Shown piece by piece: positions 1-8,946 of a DNA stretch of 64,000 nucleotides (within the stretch, counting starts at the first letter, position 1; the number at the start of each line of letters is the position of its first letter). Location: NCBI RefSeq assembly GCF_002163835.1, contig NZ_CP019331.1, positions 2,207,001-2,271,000 of the forward strand, written 5' to 3'. Under the pieces are notes generated by a model that saw only the letters and a list, made by a program, of their open reading frames with translations, was not told the DNA's origin and did no database searches. The position numbers and the translations under genes were made by a program. The stretch is from Polaribacter sp. SA4-10. Its GTDB lineage: Bacteria > Bacteroidota > Bacteroidia > Flavobacteriales > Flavobacteriaceae.

Positions 1-75
1 TCGAAACATTTTCGACTTAAAAATGGTGAAATTATATTAAAACCTTACCAAGCAATTACTTGTAAAATAAATTAA
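1..75 (+). CDS. C-terminal end of a probable GH13 alpha-amylase-family enzyme (partial)
   Basis: An open frame from the window edge runs for 24 codons to a TAA at 73-75, ten bases before the next gene. The visible tail contains LKPYQAITCKIN, which resembles the end of the C-terminal beta-domain of GH13 enzymes (commonly a proline-tyrosine-acidic or polar-alanine pattern followed by a short beta strand). Its position, same strand and tight spacing before a GH97 alpha-glucosidase fit a starch or maltodextrin enzyme. The family call is inference from very few residues; only the reading frame and stop are directly seen. Confidence 0.4.
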   Translation, partial: SKHFRLKNGEIILKPYQAITCKIN

Positions 76-85
76 GAACTGTATT

Positions 86-2221
86 ATGAAAAAAATTAAT
101 TCTCATTTATTATTATTATTAATATTAGCTACATTTATTCTATCTGCATGCAGCACTTCAGAAAAAAGCACTTCTGTTACTTCACCAGATAAAAACATTA
201 CTGTTGAATTTGCTTTATCAAAAACTGGAGAGCCAATCTATTTTGTAATACATAAAAACAAGACAGTAATTGACACCTCTTCAATCAGTTTTGATTTTAA
301 AAATTTACCTTCTTTAAAAAAGAATTTTAAAATAGTAAAAACAACAACAGGAAGCATAGATGAAACATGGCAAATGCCTTGGGGTGAACAAATAAATGTT
401 AGAAATAATTACAATGAATTAGTTGTTTTTTTAGAAGAACAAACCAAAGATAAAAGACAATTAAATATTCACTTTAAAGTGTATAATGATGGGTTAGGGT
501 TTCGATATGAATTTCCTGAACAAGCGAACTTAAAAGAAGTTTTAATTACAGATGAAAACACAGAATTCAATTTAACTGGAGATCATAAAGTATGGTGGAT
601 TCCTGGAGATTGGGATATTTATGAGCATTTATATAACAAAACAAAAATTTCTAAAATTGATGCGCTTTCAAAAAGAAATCACGAAAACTTATCTGCAACT
701 TATATTCCTGAAAATGCAGTAAATACGCCGGTAACAATGAAAACTGATGATGGTTTATATCTAAGTTTTCATGAAGCAGATTTAACTAATTATTCAGGTA
801 TGACTTTAAAAGTTGATACAGAGAACTTGAGTATGACAAGTGAATTAGTTGGTTCAGAACGATTGGGAGGAAAAGCAAAAGTAACATTACCTTTTACGAC
901 TCCTTGGCGAACAATTCAAATTGCCGAAAAAGCTGGCGATTTAATTGAGTCTAAAATGACATTAAATCTTAATGACCCTAATGAGATAGGAGACGTTAGT
1001 TATTTTACCCCAATGAAATATGTAGGAATTTGGTGGGAAATGCATATTGGAAAATCTACTTGGGACTTAGAAGGAAGTCAAGACATGAATACTTTTACAA
1101 CGGGTAAAGTAGGAACTTCAAGACACGGAGCTAACACAAAAAATGCGAAAAAATATATAGATTTTGCTTCACAAAATGGCATTAAAGGACTTTTAGTTGA
1201 AGGATGGAATACGGGATGGGATAAATGGATAAGCAATGATAGAGAAGGTGTTTTTGATTTTATGACACCTTATGCAGACTATAATTTTGAGGAAGTAATG
1301 GCATATGCCAAAGAAAAAGGTGTTGAAGTAATTATGCACCATGAAACTTCTGCTGCACCACTAACCTATGAAAAACAAATGGATGTTGCTTACGATTTTA
1401 TGAAAGCTAATAACATCAATTCAGTTAAAACTGGTTATGTAGGTAAAATAATTCCAAAAGGAGAATATCATCATGGTCAATGGATGGTAAATCACTATCA
1501 TAAGGTATTGGTTGAGGCTGCTAAAAAGAAAATTGCAGTTAATGCGCACGAACCAATTAAAGCAACAGGTAAAAGAAGAACTTATCCTAATGCGATTGCA
1601 AGAGAAGGATTAAGAGGGCAAGAATTTAATGCCTGGGCAACAGATGGGGGTAACCCTCCAAATCATATACCAACCGTTGCATTTACAAGAATGCTATCAG
1701 GTCCAATAGATTTTACACCAGGAGTTTTTAATATAAAATTTAATGAGTTCAAAAAAGAAAACCAAGTAAATACTACTCTAGCACATCAATTGGCTTTGTA
1801 TGTAGTTATATATAGTCCAATTCAAATGGCTTGCGACTTACCAGAACATTACATGGCTAATGGAAAAGTACATCCTGCATTTCAATTTATTACCGATGTT
1901 GGAGTAGATTGGCAACAGACTAAGGTCTTAAGTGGCGAAATTGGAGAATATGTTACCATTGCTCGAAAAGAAAAGGAAACTGGAAATTGGTTTATTGGAG
2001 GAATTACAGATGAAAATGAAAGAATTGAATCTTTAACTTTTGATTTTTTAGAAGAAGGAAAAAAATATAAAGCGATTGTATATAAAGACTCTGAAGATTC
2101 AGACTGGAATACCAATCCAGAGGCTTATAAAATTGAAGAAATAGAAATAACGAAAGCAGCTACTTTAGATATAAAATTAGCATCAGGTGGTGGTTTTGCA
2201 ATTAGCCTTTTAAAAGAATAA
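86..2221 (+). CDS. Glycoside hydrolase family 97 alpha-glucosidase, SusB-like lipoprotein
   Basis: Hydrolyses terminal alpha-glucosidic bonds in malto-oligosaccharides, presumably in the periplasm. The N-terminus has a hydrophobic signal ending in the lipobox LSAC (Cys22), so it is a lipoprotein. An N-terminal beta-sandwich is followed by a (beta/alpha)8 barrel and a C-terminal beta domain, 711 residues in all, normal for the family. Glu372 (VEGWN), Glu420 (HHETSA), Glu489 (AHEP) and Glu513 (RGQEFNAW) sit at a constant offset of 19 from Glu391, Glu439, Glu508 and Glu532 as I recall them from Bacteroides SusB, which points to the inverting, calcium-dependent branch and not the retaining alpha-galactosidase branch. 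It heads a run of closely spaced sugar genes; the next start is 35 bases on. Confidence 0.9.
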   Translation: MKKINSHLLLLLILATFILSACSTSEKSTSVTSPDKNITVEFALSKTGEPIYFVIHKNKTVIDTSSISFDFKNLPSLKKNFKIVKTTTGSIDETWQMPWGEQINVRNNYNELVVFLEEQTKDKRQLNIHFKVYNDGLGFRYEFPEQANLKEVLITDENTEFNLTGDHKVWWIPGDWDIYEHLYNKTKISKIDALSKRNHENLSATYIPENAVNTPVTMKTDDGLYLSFHEADLTNYSGMTLKVDTENLSMTSELVGSERLGGKAKVTLPFTTPWRTIQIAEKAGDLIESKMTLNLNDPNEIGDVSYFTPMKYVGIWWEMHIGKSTWDLEGSQDMNTFTTGKVGTSRHGANTKNAKKYIDFASQNGIKGLLVEGWNTGWDKWISNDREGVFDFMTPYADYNFEEVMAYAKEKGVEVIMHHETSAAPLTYEKQMDVAYDFMKANNINSVKTGYVGKIIPKGEYHHGQWMVNHYHKVLVEAAKKKIAVNAHEPIKATGKRRTYPNAIAREGLRGQEFNAWATDGGNPPNHIPTVAFTRMLSGPIDFTPGVFNIKFNEFKKENQVNTTLAHQLALYVVIYSPIQMACDLPEHYMANGKVHPAFQFITDVGVDWQQTKVLSGEIGEYVTIARKEKETGNWFIGGITDENERIESLTFDFLEEGKKYKAIVYKDSEDSDWNTNPEAYKIEEIEITKAATLDIKLASGGGFAISLLKE

Positions 2222-2256
2222 AAAAAACATACTTAACAACTAAAACTAAATAATAG

Positions 2257-3570
2257 ATGAAACTAAAAAAACCAAGTTTATCCTTTTGGCAAATTTTTAA
2301 TATGAATGTTGGTTTTTTAGGAATTCAATATAGTTTTGGTTTACAGCAAACCGCTATAAATCCAATTTTTTTATATTTAGGAGCTCCAGAAGATATGCTG
2401 CCTATTTTAAATATTGCTGGCCCAGTTACTGGGTTAATTATTCAGCCTATTATTGGAGCCATGTCAGATAAAACATGGTCTAATCGCTGGGGTAGACGAA
2501 AACCTTATTTTTTAATTGGTGCTTTAATGGGTAGTTTATGTTTATTTGTCTTTCCTCATAGTCCTATTCTTTGGTTTGCTGTTGGTTTATTATGGCTTTT
2601 AGATGTAGGTAACAATATGGCTATGGAACCTTATAGAGCATTTGTAGGAGATAAATTACCAGAAAAGCAATTAAGTATGGGGTATCAAATGCAAAGTTTA
2701 TTTGTTGGTGCAGGTATTTTATTAGCAAATGGGTCTATTGTTTTATTTCAATATTGGTTTGGGGGTGAGTCTGTTGAGTCTGCAGGAGTCATACCACAAT
2801 GGTTATATTATTCTTTTTACATAGGTGCTTTCTTGTCTTTAACTACTATTTTATGGTCCGTTTTTAAAACTCCAGAAATTCCACCTAGTGACAAGGAACT
2901 AGCAGACATTAATGCTATTAAAGCTTTACCTATTAGCCAACGTATATCACAACCATTTTCAGAGATTGCAGAAGCTATAAAAAAGATGCCAAAATTCATG
3001 TGGAAAATTGGAGCCGTTTATCTATTTCAATGGTATGCTCTTTTTATTTACTGGCAGTTTACAACACCATTATTTAAATTAACACTTGGGTTCTCTACAT
3101 CCGAAGCTGCTTCACAAGCGGCTAAAATGAGTTTAACTTACAATATTGTTACTATGGTGGTTGCTTTAGCTTTAGTGCCTTTAACACTTCGTTTTGGCGG
3201 TAAAAAAATATATGCTATAAGTTTAATTGGTACTGCAATTGCTTTATTTTCCATACCCTATATTTCAGACCCAATGCTGGTATTGGCACCAATGGTATTA
3301 TTTGGTATTGGTTGGGCAGCAATGATGGGAATTCCTTACACGATGGTTTCAAAAATTGTACCTCAAGACAAAAGAGGTGTTTATATGGGTATTTTAAATA
3401 TGATGATCGTAATACCTATGTTTATTCAGACGTTAACTTTTGGTCCGATCTATAAATATTTACTTGGAGGAAATGCAATAAATGCAATGCTTTTTGCAGG
3501 TGTATTTTTTGCTATTGCAGCTTTTTTAGCATTCCGTTTAAATGAATCGAAATCAATTATCGAAGAATAA
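2257..3570 (+). CDS. MFS sugar transporter of the GPH/SLC45 (maltose/sucrose permease-like) type
   Basis: Inner-membrane symporter of about 12 helices, 437 residues. The loop between helices 2 and 3 reads MSD...SNRWGRRKP (residues about 69-83), the signature of GPH and plant sucrose-transporter-like (SLC45) carriers; a proline-rich cytoplasmic segment (about 205-245) separates the two halves. Proteins of this kind in Bacteroidota sit beside maltose, trehalose or sucrose enzymes and import the intact disaccharide. Here it lies between a GH97 alpha-glucosidase and another MFS gene, 17 bases from the latter, so one transcript is likely. Substrate is inferred from neighbours; maltose or sucrose are the best guesses. 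Confidence 0.8.
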   Translation: MKLKKPSLSFWQIFNMNVGFLGIQYSFGLQQTAINPIFLYLGAPEDMLPILNIAGPVTGLIIQPIIGAMSDKTWSNRWGRRKPYFLIGALMGSLCLFVFPHSPILWFAVGLLWLLDVGNNMAMEPYRAFVGDKLPEKQLSMGYQMQSLFVGAGILLANGSIVLFQYWFGGESVESAGVIPQWLYYSFYIGAFLSLTTILWSVFKTPEIPPSDKELADINAIKALPISQRISQPFSEIAEAIKKMPKFMWKIGAVYLFQWYALFIYWQFTTPLFKLTLGFSTSEAASQAAKMSLTYNIVTMVVALALVPLTLRFGGKKIYAISLIGTAIALFSIPYISDPMLVLAPMVLFGIGWAAMMGIPYTMVSKIVPQDKRGVYMGILNMMIVIPMFIQTLTFGPIYKYLLGGNAINAMLFAGVFFAIAAFLAFRLNESKSIIEE

Positions 3571-3587
3571 TTTAATACAATTTAACC

Positions 3588-4820
3588 ATGAAAAATCTAG
3601 GCATTAAAATCTCTATTTATCTTAACTATTTTGTTTTTGCTATTTTATTAAATAGTGTTGGTATCGTTATAGAAAAATCTATTGATGTTTATAGAGTAAG
3701 TGAATCTCAAGCTTCCGTTTTAGAAGCTTTTAAAGACTTACCCATTGCTTTAGTTTCTTTTTTAATTGCCTCTTTTCTACCTCGATTTGGTTATAAAAAA
3801 GCGATGCTAACAGCCTTAGCAATTGTGTTTTTTGGTTGCCTATACATGATATTTGGAAATACTTTTTATCATACAAAAGTTTTATTTTTATCCATAGGTG
3901 TTAGTTTTGCTTTAATAAAATTATCTGTTTACTCGCTTATAGGGGTTCTAACAGATTCAAAAAAAGAGCATGCTTCAATGATGAGTTCTATTGAAGGTTT
4001 TTTTATGGTAGGTATTGCTTTCGCTTATTTTTTATTCCCTGTTTTTTATTCTGATGATGAAAACTCATGGTTAAATGTATATTATCTTTTATGCGGACTT
4101 ATATTAATCTCATTTATATTTCTTCTCTTTTCTAAAATAGAATATAAAGTAGAAGTCATAGGGTCTAGTTTAAAAGAAGACTTAATGGAATCTGTTAAAT
4201 TAATTATTGTTCCACTAGTTTTAGTTTTTATCATTTCTGCTTTTTTGTTTGTAATGATAGAGCAAGGAATTATGACGTGGTTACCAACTTTTAATAAGAA
4301 AATATTTAACTTTAGTTCTGTGTTAAGCGTTCAAATGGCTAGTATATTGGCACTTTCTCTAGCGCTTGGTAGATTTATTGCAGGTTTTTTAACCAAACAT
4401 ATTAATTGGGTGGTTTTGGTCATTGTATGTGTTGTTATTTCTGGAGGGATTCTTCTTTATATTTTACCTCAATTACGAGGAGATATAGAATCTATAGGAG
4501 AAATTACAAGCTTATCTGAAGTGCCATTATTAGGATTTATTTTACCATTAATAGGGCTATTTATTGCTCCTATTTATCCATTATTAAATTCTACTGTACT
4601 AAGTTCTTTGCCAAAAAGTTTACACTCACCAATGTCTGGTTTAATTATTATATTTTCTGCATTAGGCGGAACAATTGGCTCTAGAGTTGTTGGCGAATTA
4701 TTTGAAACTATAGGTGGTGCAAGTGCTTTTTACTTCCTGTTAATCCCAATGACCTTACTAATAATTTTTGTACTACTAATTGATAGAATGTCTAAAAAAC
4801 AAACCCTTTTAAAGGCATGA
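3588..4820 (+). CDS. MFS transporter, translationally coupled to trehalase
   Basis: A 410-residue polytopic membrane protein with about 12 hydrophobic helices and the basic helix 2-3 loop PRFGYKKA, typical of the major facilitator superfamily (closest in feel to FHS/FucP-like sugar carriers). Its last codons overlap the start of the GH37 trehalase gene: the TGA at 4818-4820 shares bases with the ATG at 4817 (ATGA), an arrangement that normally couples translation of the two. This suggests the carrier delivers the trehalase substrate or exports or imports its product, but no substrate residue can be read from the sequence. It differs clearly from the GPH-type carrier upstream and the YbjJ-like carrier downstream. 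Confidence 0.75.
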   Translation: MKNLGIKISIYLNYFVFAILLNSVGIVIEKSIDVYRVSESQASVLEAFKDLPIALVSFLIASFLPRFGYKKAMLTALAIVFFGCLYMIFGNTFYHTKVLFLSIGVSFALIKLSVYSLIGVLTDSKKEHASMMSSIEGFFMVGIAFAYFLFPVFYSDDENSWLNVYYLLCGLILISFIFLLFSKIEYKVEVIGSSLKEDLMESVKLIIVPLVLVFIISAFLFVMIEQGIMTWLPTFNKKIFNFSSVLSVQMASILALSLALGRFIAGFLTKHINWVVLVIVCVVISGGILLYILPQLRGDIESIGEITSLSEVPLLGFILPLIGLFIAPIYPLLNSTVLSSLPKSLHSPMSGLIIIFSALGGTIGSRVVGELFETIGGASAFYFLLIPMTLLIIFVLLIDRMSKKQTLLKA

Positions 4821-6682
4821 TTTTTCAATTAAATATAGAAGATACTTTAAGTAAATTATTACAGCAAGAAGATACAGATGGTGATAAAAAAATTACTATT
4901 GAAGATAAAGGACCTAAATCATTTGAGTTAGTTTCTAAGAATGGTAAAAAGTATATTGTAAATAATACATATCATTTATCTAATCTATTACAGGAGTTAG
5001 TGATTTCAAAAAATGAAGGTTTAATAACTGCACAAATTCCTTTAAATCATATAGAAGAGTTACCAGTAGATAGGGTTTCTAGAATGATAAAAGATTATTT
5101 TTGGAACGGATTAACAAGAACTCTTGATGAAAAAGGGATTAAAAATCTAATAAACGATTCTAAAAATGAAGCTCTTATCTCTAATAATTTAAGAGTATAT
5201 ATTCCTTTTAAGGATGAAATTGCATTTAAATATTATAAAAAATTAGAAAGCACTTTTCCTATAGAAGCAATTAAACTTCCTGAAAAAATAACGCCAAAAT
5301 TTGTAAAAAATATAAACACAAAACCCGGTATTTTATCGTTAAAATTAGAAGAAGAAAACGAAAAAATTAGCGGAATACCTTTTGTTGTTCCCGGAGGACG
5401 TTTTAATGAAATGTATGGTTGGGATAGTTATTTTCAATCTATAGGTTTAATTATAGATGGTAAAGTTACGCTCGCAAAAGCTGCTGCAGAACACTTTCAA
5501 TATGAAATTGAGCATTATGGAAAAATATTAAATGCAAATAGATCTTATTACCTAACAAGAACACAACCTCCATTTTATTCAAGTTTAATAACAGAAGTTT
5601 TTGAAGTAACTGATGATAAAAAATGGCTAAAGAGTAATTTAATAACCGCTATTTTTGAATATGAAACCGTTTGGATGACAGCAGGAAACCGTCTTACAAA
5701 AAACGGATTAAATCGTTATTTAGCTGAAGGTATTGGTATGCCACCTGAATGTGAAGAAGGTCATTTTGACGCTATAGTAAAACCTTTTGCTGATGAAATT
5801 AAACTTTCAATCGGTCTTTATTTAGAAAAGTATCAACTAGGTGAAATAAAAAACAAAACACTAGACACTTATTTTATAAATGATAGAAGTGTTCGTGAAT
5901 CTGGTCATGATACCTCCTATCGTATTGATGGTAATTGTGCAGATTTAAATTTGGTAGAACTAAATGCGTTGCTTTTTAAATATGAAACTGATTTTGCCGC
6001 ATTAATTAAAGATGAATTTAATGATAAATTAGTAGTTAATTCAAAAACATATACGAGTTCTTATTGGCTAGAAAAAGCAAAAAACCGACAAGAAAAAGCA
6101 AATCATTACTTGTGGAATGAAACGAAGGGGCTTTATTTAGATTATAATTTTAAAACAACCAAACAATCAAATTTTATAGCTGCTACAACATTTACACCTC
6201 TTTGGAGTAAAATGGCGTCACAAGAACAAGCAGAAAGTCTTGTTAAAAATATATTACCACTACTTATAGAACAAGGAGGAATTGCTGGAAGTACAAAAGA
6301 GAGTATTGGTTTAATTTCAAATGAAAGACCACAACGACAATGGGATTATCCTAATGGTTGGGCTCCACATCAAATGTTAATTTGGAAAGGTTTAATAAAC
6401 TATGGATTTATAGATGCAACACAAGAGTTAATCTATAGATGGTTATATATGATTACAAAAAATGCTGTAGATTATAATGGCACAATTCCAGAGAAATACG
6501 ATGTTTTAGAAGCTACTCATAAAGTTTTTGCTGAATATGGAAATGTGGGTACTGACTTTGAATATATTACGCAAGAAGGTTTTGGTTGGATGAACGCTTC
6601 GTATCAATATGGGTTATCTTTATTAAAAAAAGAATACGTTACCAGTTTAAATAACCTAATTCATCCAAAAATAATTTTTTAA
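4817..6682 (+). CDS. GH37 trehalase, cytoplasmic, with a neutral-trehalase-like calcium loop
   Basis: Hydrolyses trehalose to two glucose. Both family signatures are present: PGGRFNEMYGWDSY at residues 192-205 and QWDYPNGW at 508-515. The catalytic acid is Asp365 in ESGHDTS and the base Glu559 in EKYD, matching the positions known from E. coli periplasmic trehalase. There is no signal peptide, so the enzyme should be cytoplasmic. Residues 19-30 (DTDGDKKITIED) form a 12-residue EF-hand-like loop followed by a GPK motif, as in fungal neutral trehalases where calcium binds. The gene overlaps the upstream MFS gene by four bases and is two bases from the next MFS gene, so all three are almost certainly co-transcribed. 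Confidence 0.92.
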   Translation: MIFQLNIEDTLSKLLQQEDTDGDKKITIEDKGPKSFELVSKNGKKYIVNNTYHLSNLLQELVISKNEGLITAQIPLNHIEELPVDRVSRMIKDYFWNGLTRTLDEKGIKNLINDSKNEALISNNLRVYIPFKDEIAFKYYKKLESTFPIEAIKLPEKITPKFVKNINTKPGILSLKLEEENEKISGIPFVVPGGRFNEMYGWDSYFQSIGLIIDGKVTLAKAAAEHFQYEIEHYGKILNANRSYYLTRTQPPFYSSLITEVFEVTDDKKWLKSNLITAIFEYETVWMTAGNRLTKNGLNRYLAEGIGMPPECEEGHFDAIVKPFADEIKLSIGLYLEKYQLGEIKNKTLDTYFINDRSVRESGHDTSYRIDGNCADLNLVELNALLFKYETDFAALIKDEFNDKLVVNSKTYTSSYWLEKAKNRQEKANHYLWNETKGLYLDYNFKTTKQSNFIAATTFTPLWSKMASQEQAESLVKNILPLLIEQGGIAGSTKESIGLISNERPQRQWDYPNGWAPHQMLIWKGLINYGFIDATQELIYRWLYMITKNAVDYNGTIPEKYDVLEATHKVFAEYGNVGTDFEYITQEGFGWMNASYQYGLSLLKKEYVTSLNNLIHPKIIF

Positions 6683-6684
6683 AA

Positions 6685-7851
6685 ATGAATTCACTAAAGC
6701 TCATTTTAACTAATATTAAATACTTTTCAGTAGTATGGGTCTTTAGTTCTTTAAATTTTATCGTTGGTACTTGGATATTATACATCCCTTATGTAAAAAC
6801 AAAGTTGAGTTTAAACGATTCTCAGATAGGGTTTGCATTATTCTGTTTAGCTTTAGGAATTTTAACTTTCCTCCCATTGGTTCCTTATTTAAGTAAAAAA
6901 ATAGGATTGGGTCGTTTAACCTTTTTTGCAATTGTGCTTTTTGCACTTGCATTTATATTCCCTGTATTAATGCCAGATTACGTTTCATTATGTATATCAT
7001 TATTTATAGTTGGTGTTTTTACTGGAATAACAGATATTGCAATGAATGCTTTAGTTTCTGAAATTGAAAAAAAGGAGAAAGTTAATATCATGTCTGCAGC
7101 ACATGGCTTTTTTAGTTTAGGAGGCGTTTTAGGTGCAGCTTTGGGTAGTCTTTTAATGCCAATATTCAATTTACCTGTATATCATATGATTACAGTAGCT
7201 GTTCTTATTATATTTTTAAATATTCTGTTAGTCAAAAATTATTTTTCTGTATCAGAAGAGCAGCATTTAAAACAGAAAAATAAGTATTCTTTTACTATAA
7301 TTAAACCATTAATAGCGATTGCATTTATAGCTTTTGTAATTATGAGCAGTGAAGGTGCAATAGAACACTGGAGCAGTCTTTATCTAATTGAAGTAGTAAA
7401 AATCACCCAACAAAACCTTGCAGGTTCAGGGTTTATTATTTTTTCTGTGATGATGACTATTGGTCGTTTTTTTGGAGATGGAATTAGTGCTAAAATAGGC
7501 TCAATAAAAATAATTGTTTTAGGCTGTATTTTAGCAAGTATTGGTTATTTATGTATTCTTGCTGGGCAGTTAACAATCACACTTTTAGGGTTCAGTATCG
7601 TAGGTTTAGGGCTTTCTGTTATTATTCCAGAATTATTTAGAATTGCAGGTAAAGTTAAAGGCGTAAAAGCCTCTGTAGGTATTTCAATTGTTTCAGGAAT
7701 TGGTTTTTCTGGCTTTCTATTAGGCCCCGTTGTTCTAGGCTATATATCAAACACCTATAATTTAAAAATAAGCTTTTTAACATTGTTACTATTAACCTTT
7801 TTTGCTTTGTTAATCGCAGGTTTAAACTTCAGAAAAGAAAAAAATAGTTAG
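6685..7851 (+). CDS. MFS transporter, YbjJ-like
   Basis: A 388-residue integral membrane protein with about 12 helices. The segment MNALVSEIE followed by IMSAAHGFFSLGG (about residues 112-155) is the hallmark of the YbjJ-like branch of the major facilitator superfamily. It starts two bases after the trehalase stop codon and closes the first transcription block of the sugar locus; a 140-base gap with a possible operator follows. Its cargo is unknown: members are sometimes annotated as sugar exporters or fucose-permease-like proteins, but nothing visible fixes this. It could relieve sugar stress by exporting excess glucose; that is speculation from context. Confidence 0.75.
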   Translation: MNSLKLILTNIKYFSVVWVFSSLNFIVGTWILYIPYVKTKLSLNDSQIGFALFCLALGILTFLPLVPYLSKKIGLGRLTFFAIVLFALAFIFPVLMPDYVSLCISLFIVGVFTGITDIAMNALVSEIEKKEKVNIMSAAHGFFSLGGVLGAALGSLLMPIFNLPVYHMITVAVLIIFLNILLVKNYFSVSEEQHLKQKNKYSFTIIKPLIAIAFIAFVIMSSEGAIEHWSSLYLIEVVKITQQNLAGSGFIIFSVMMTIGRFFGDGISAKIGSIKIIVLGCILASIGYLCILAGQLTITLLGFSIVGLGLSVIIPELFRIAGKVKGVKASVGISIVSGIGFSGFLLGPVVLGYISNTYNLKISFLTLLLLTFFALLIAGLNFRKEKNS

Positions 7852-7877
7852 ATATTCTTGATAAATATCGATTTACT

Positions 7878-7887
7878 AAAACGTTTT
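7878..7887. promoter_or_regulatory. Possible LacI-family operator palindrome AAAACGTTTT
   Basis: The perfect palindrome AAAACGTTTT with the central CG typical of LacI-family operators lies in the gap between the third MFS gene and the kinase/phosphorylase pair. A second near-palindrome around AAGCGCTT follows at about 7898-7905. No LacI gene is in the window, so the regulator, if any, is elsewhere. Sequence match is direct; the role is inference. Confidence 0.35.
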
Positions 7888-7991
7888 CGCTAGATAATAA
7901 GCGCTTTATTTTAAAAAAAAAGACCCTTATAAAAACATAATTGTACGTTTATACTAAATATAAAAATAAGTAACTAAAAAAGTTAGAAATT

Positions 7992-8918
7992 TTGAATAAT
8001 ATAGACATATTATGTGTTGGAGAAGTCCTTATTGATTTTATAGGTCATCAATCTGGAGTACTTATAAACAACACTAGAGATTATCATAGATATTTAGGTG
8101 GCTCACCCACTAATGTTGCAATGAATTTTGCTAGACTAGGTTTAAAGCCAGTAATGATTTCTTCTATTGGAGATGATGGTTTTGGTGAATACATTTTAAA
8201 AAGACTTACAGAAGCTAATATTAGTACAAATAATATTAAAAGATTAGAGCATATACCTACAAGCGTAATTTTTGTTTCTAGGTCTGAAAGCACCCCAGAA
8301 TTTATTCCTTTTAGAGCAGCAGATTATCACATTACTGAAGATCAAATACCTACTGAAATACTTAAAAAAATCAATATATTTCATACAACTTGTTTTGCTT
8401 TAAGTAAAGAACCTGCACAAACTACTATCTTAAAAAAGGCTGAAGAAGCATATAATTTAGGCTGTAAACTTAGTATAGATTTAAATTATGCTAAGAAGTT
8501 GTGGGCGAGTCAAGAACAAGCACTACATGTAATTAAAACCTATTGCAAGTTTAATCCATTAATTAAAATTAGTGAAGATGATATGTTGAGGCTTTTTGAA
8601 AAAGAACTTCCTCATGAAGAAATTTTTCAATACTTCCATAAGCAAGGCGTAGAAACGGTATGCTTAACGCTAGGTAGTAATGGGGTTAAATTGTCTCAAA
8701 TTGGAAAAGAAATTATTCAGTTACCAGCCATAAAAATTGAAAAAGTGGTAGATACTACAGGCGCAGGAGATGCTTTTTGGTCAGGATTTTTATTCGCTTA
8801 CATAAAAGAAAAGCCAATAGAAGAATGTTTACAAGTAGCCTTAAAATTAGCTGCTTTAAAACTCCAAAATGTAGGTAGGCTTCCAGATAACATTAATATT
8901 TTATCTAAACTTTTATAA
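7992..8918 (+). CDS. PfkB-family carbohydrate kinase, probable fructokinase
   Basis: Phosphorylates a sugar, most likely fructose to fructose 6-phosphate, in the cytoplasm. The 308-residue protein shows the PfkB N-terminal signature GGSPTNVAMNFARLG (about residues 36-50) and the C-terminal DTTGAGDAFWSG with catalytic Asp260. The segment FRAADYH (about 104-110) resembles the fructose-binding region of bacterial fructokinases. I use the TTG at 7992 as start because the conserved beta strand (DILCVGEVLIDF) begins four codons later and no ATG precedes it in frame. It is 28 bases upstream of a sucrose-phosphorylase-like gene, and the pair would convert sucrose to glucose 1-phosphate and fructose 6-phosphate. 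2-keto-3-deoxygluconate kinase or glycerate kinase activity cannot be excluded. Confidence 0.8.
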   Translation: MNNIDILCVGEVLIDFIGHQSGVLINNTRDYHRYLGGSPTNVAMNFARLGLKPVMISSIGDDGFGEYILKRLTEANISTNNIKRLEHIPTSVIFVSRSESTPEFIPFRAADYHITEDQIPTEILKKINIFHTTCFALSKEPAQTTILKKAEEAYNLGCKLSIDLNYAKKLWASQEQALHVIKTYCKFNPLIKISEDDMLRLFEKELPHEEIFQYFHKQGVETVCLTLGSNGVKLSQIGKEIIQLPAIKIEKVVDTTGAGDAFWSGFLFAYIKEKPIEECLQVALKLAALKLQNVGRLPDNINILSKLL

Positions 8919-8946
8919 GTTTCTTTTATTAAACTTCATCAATCTT

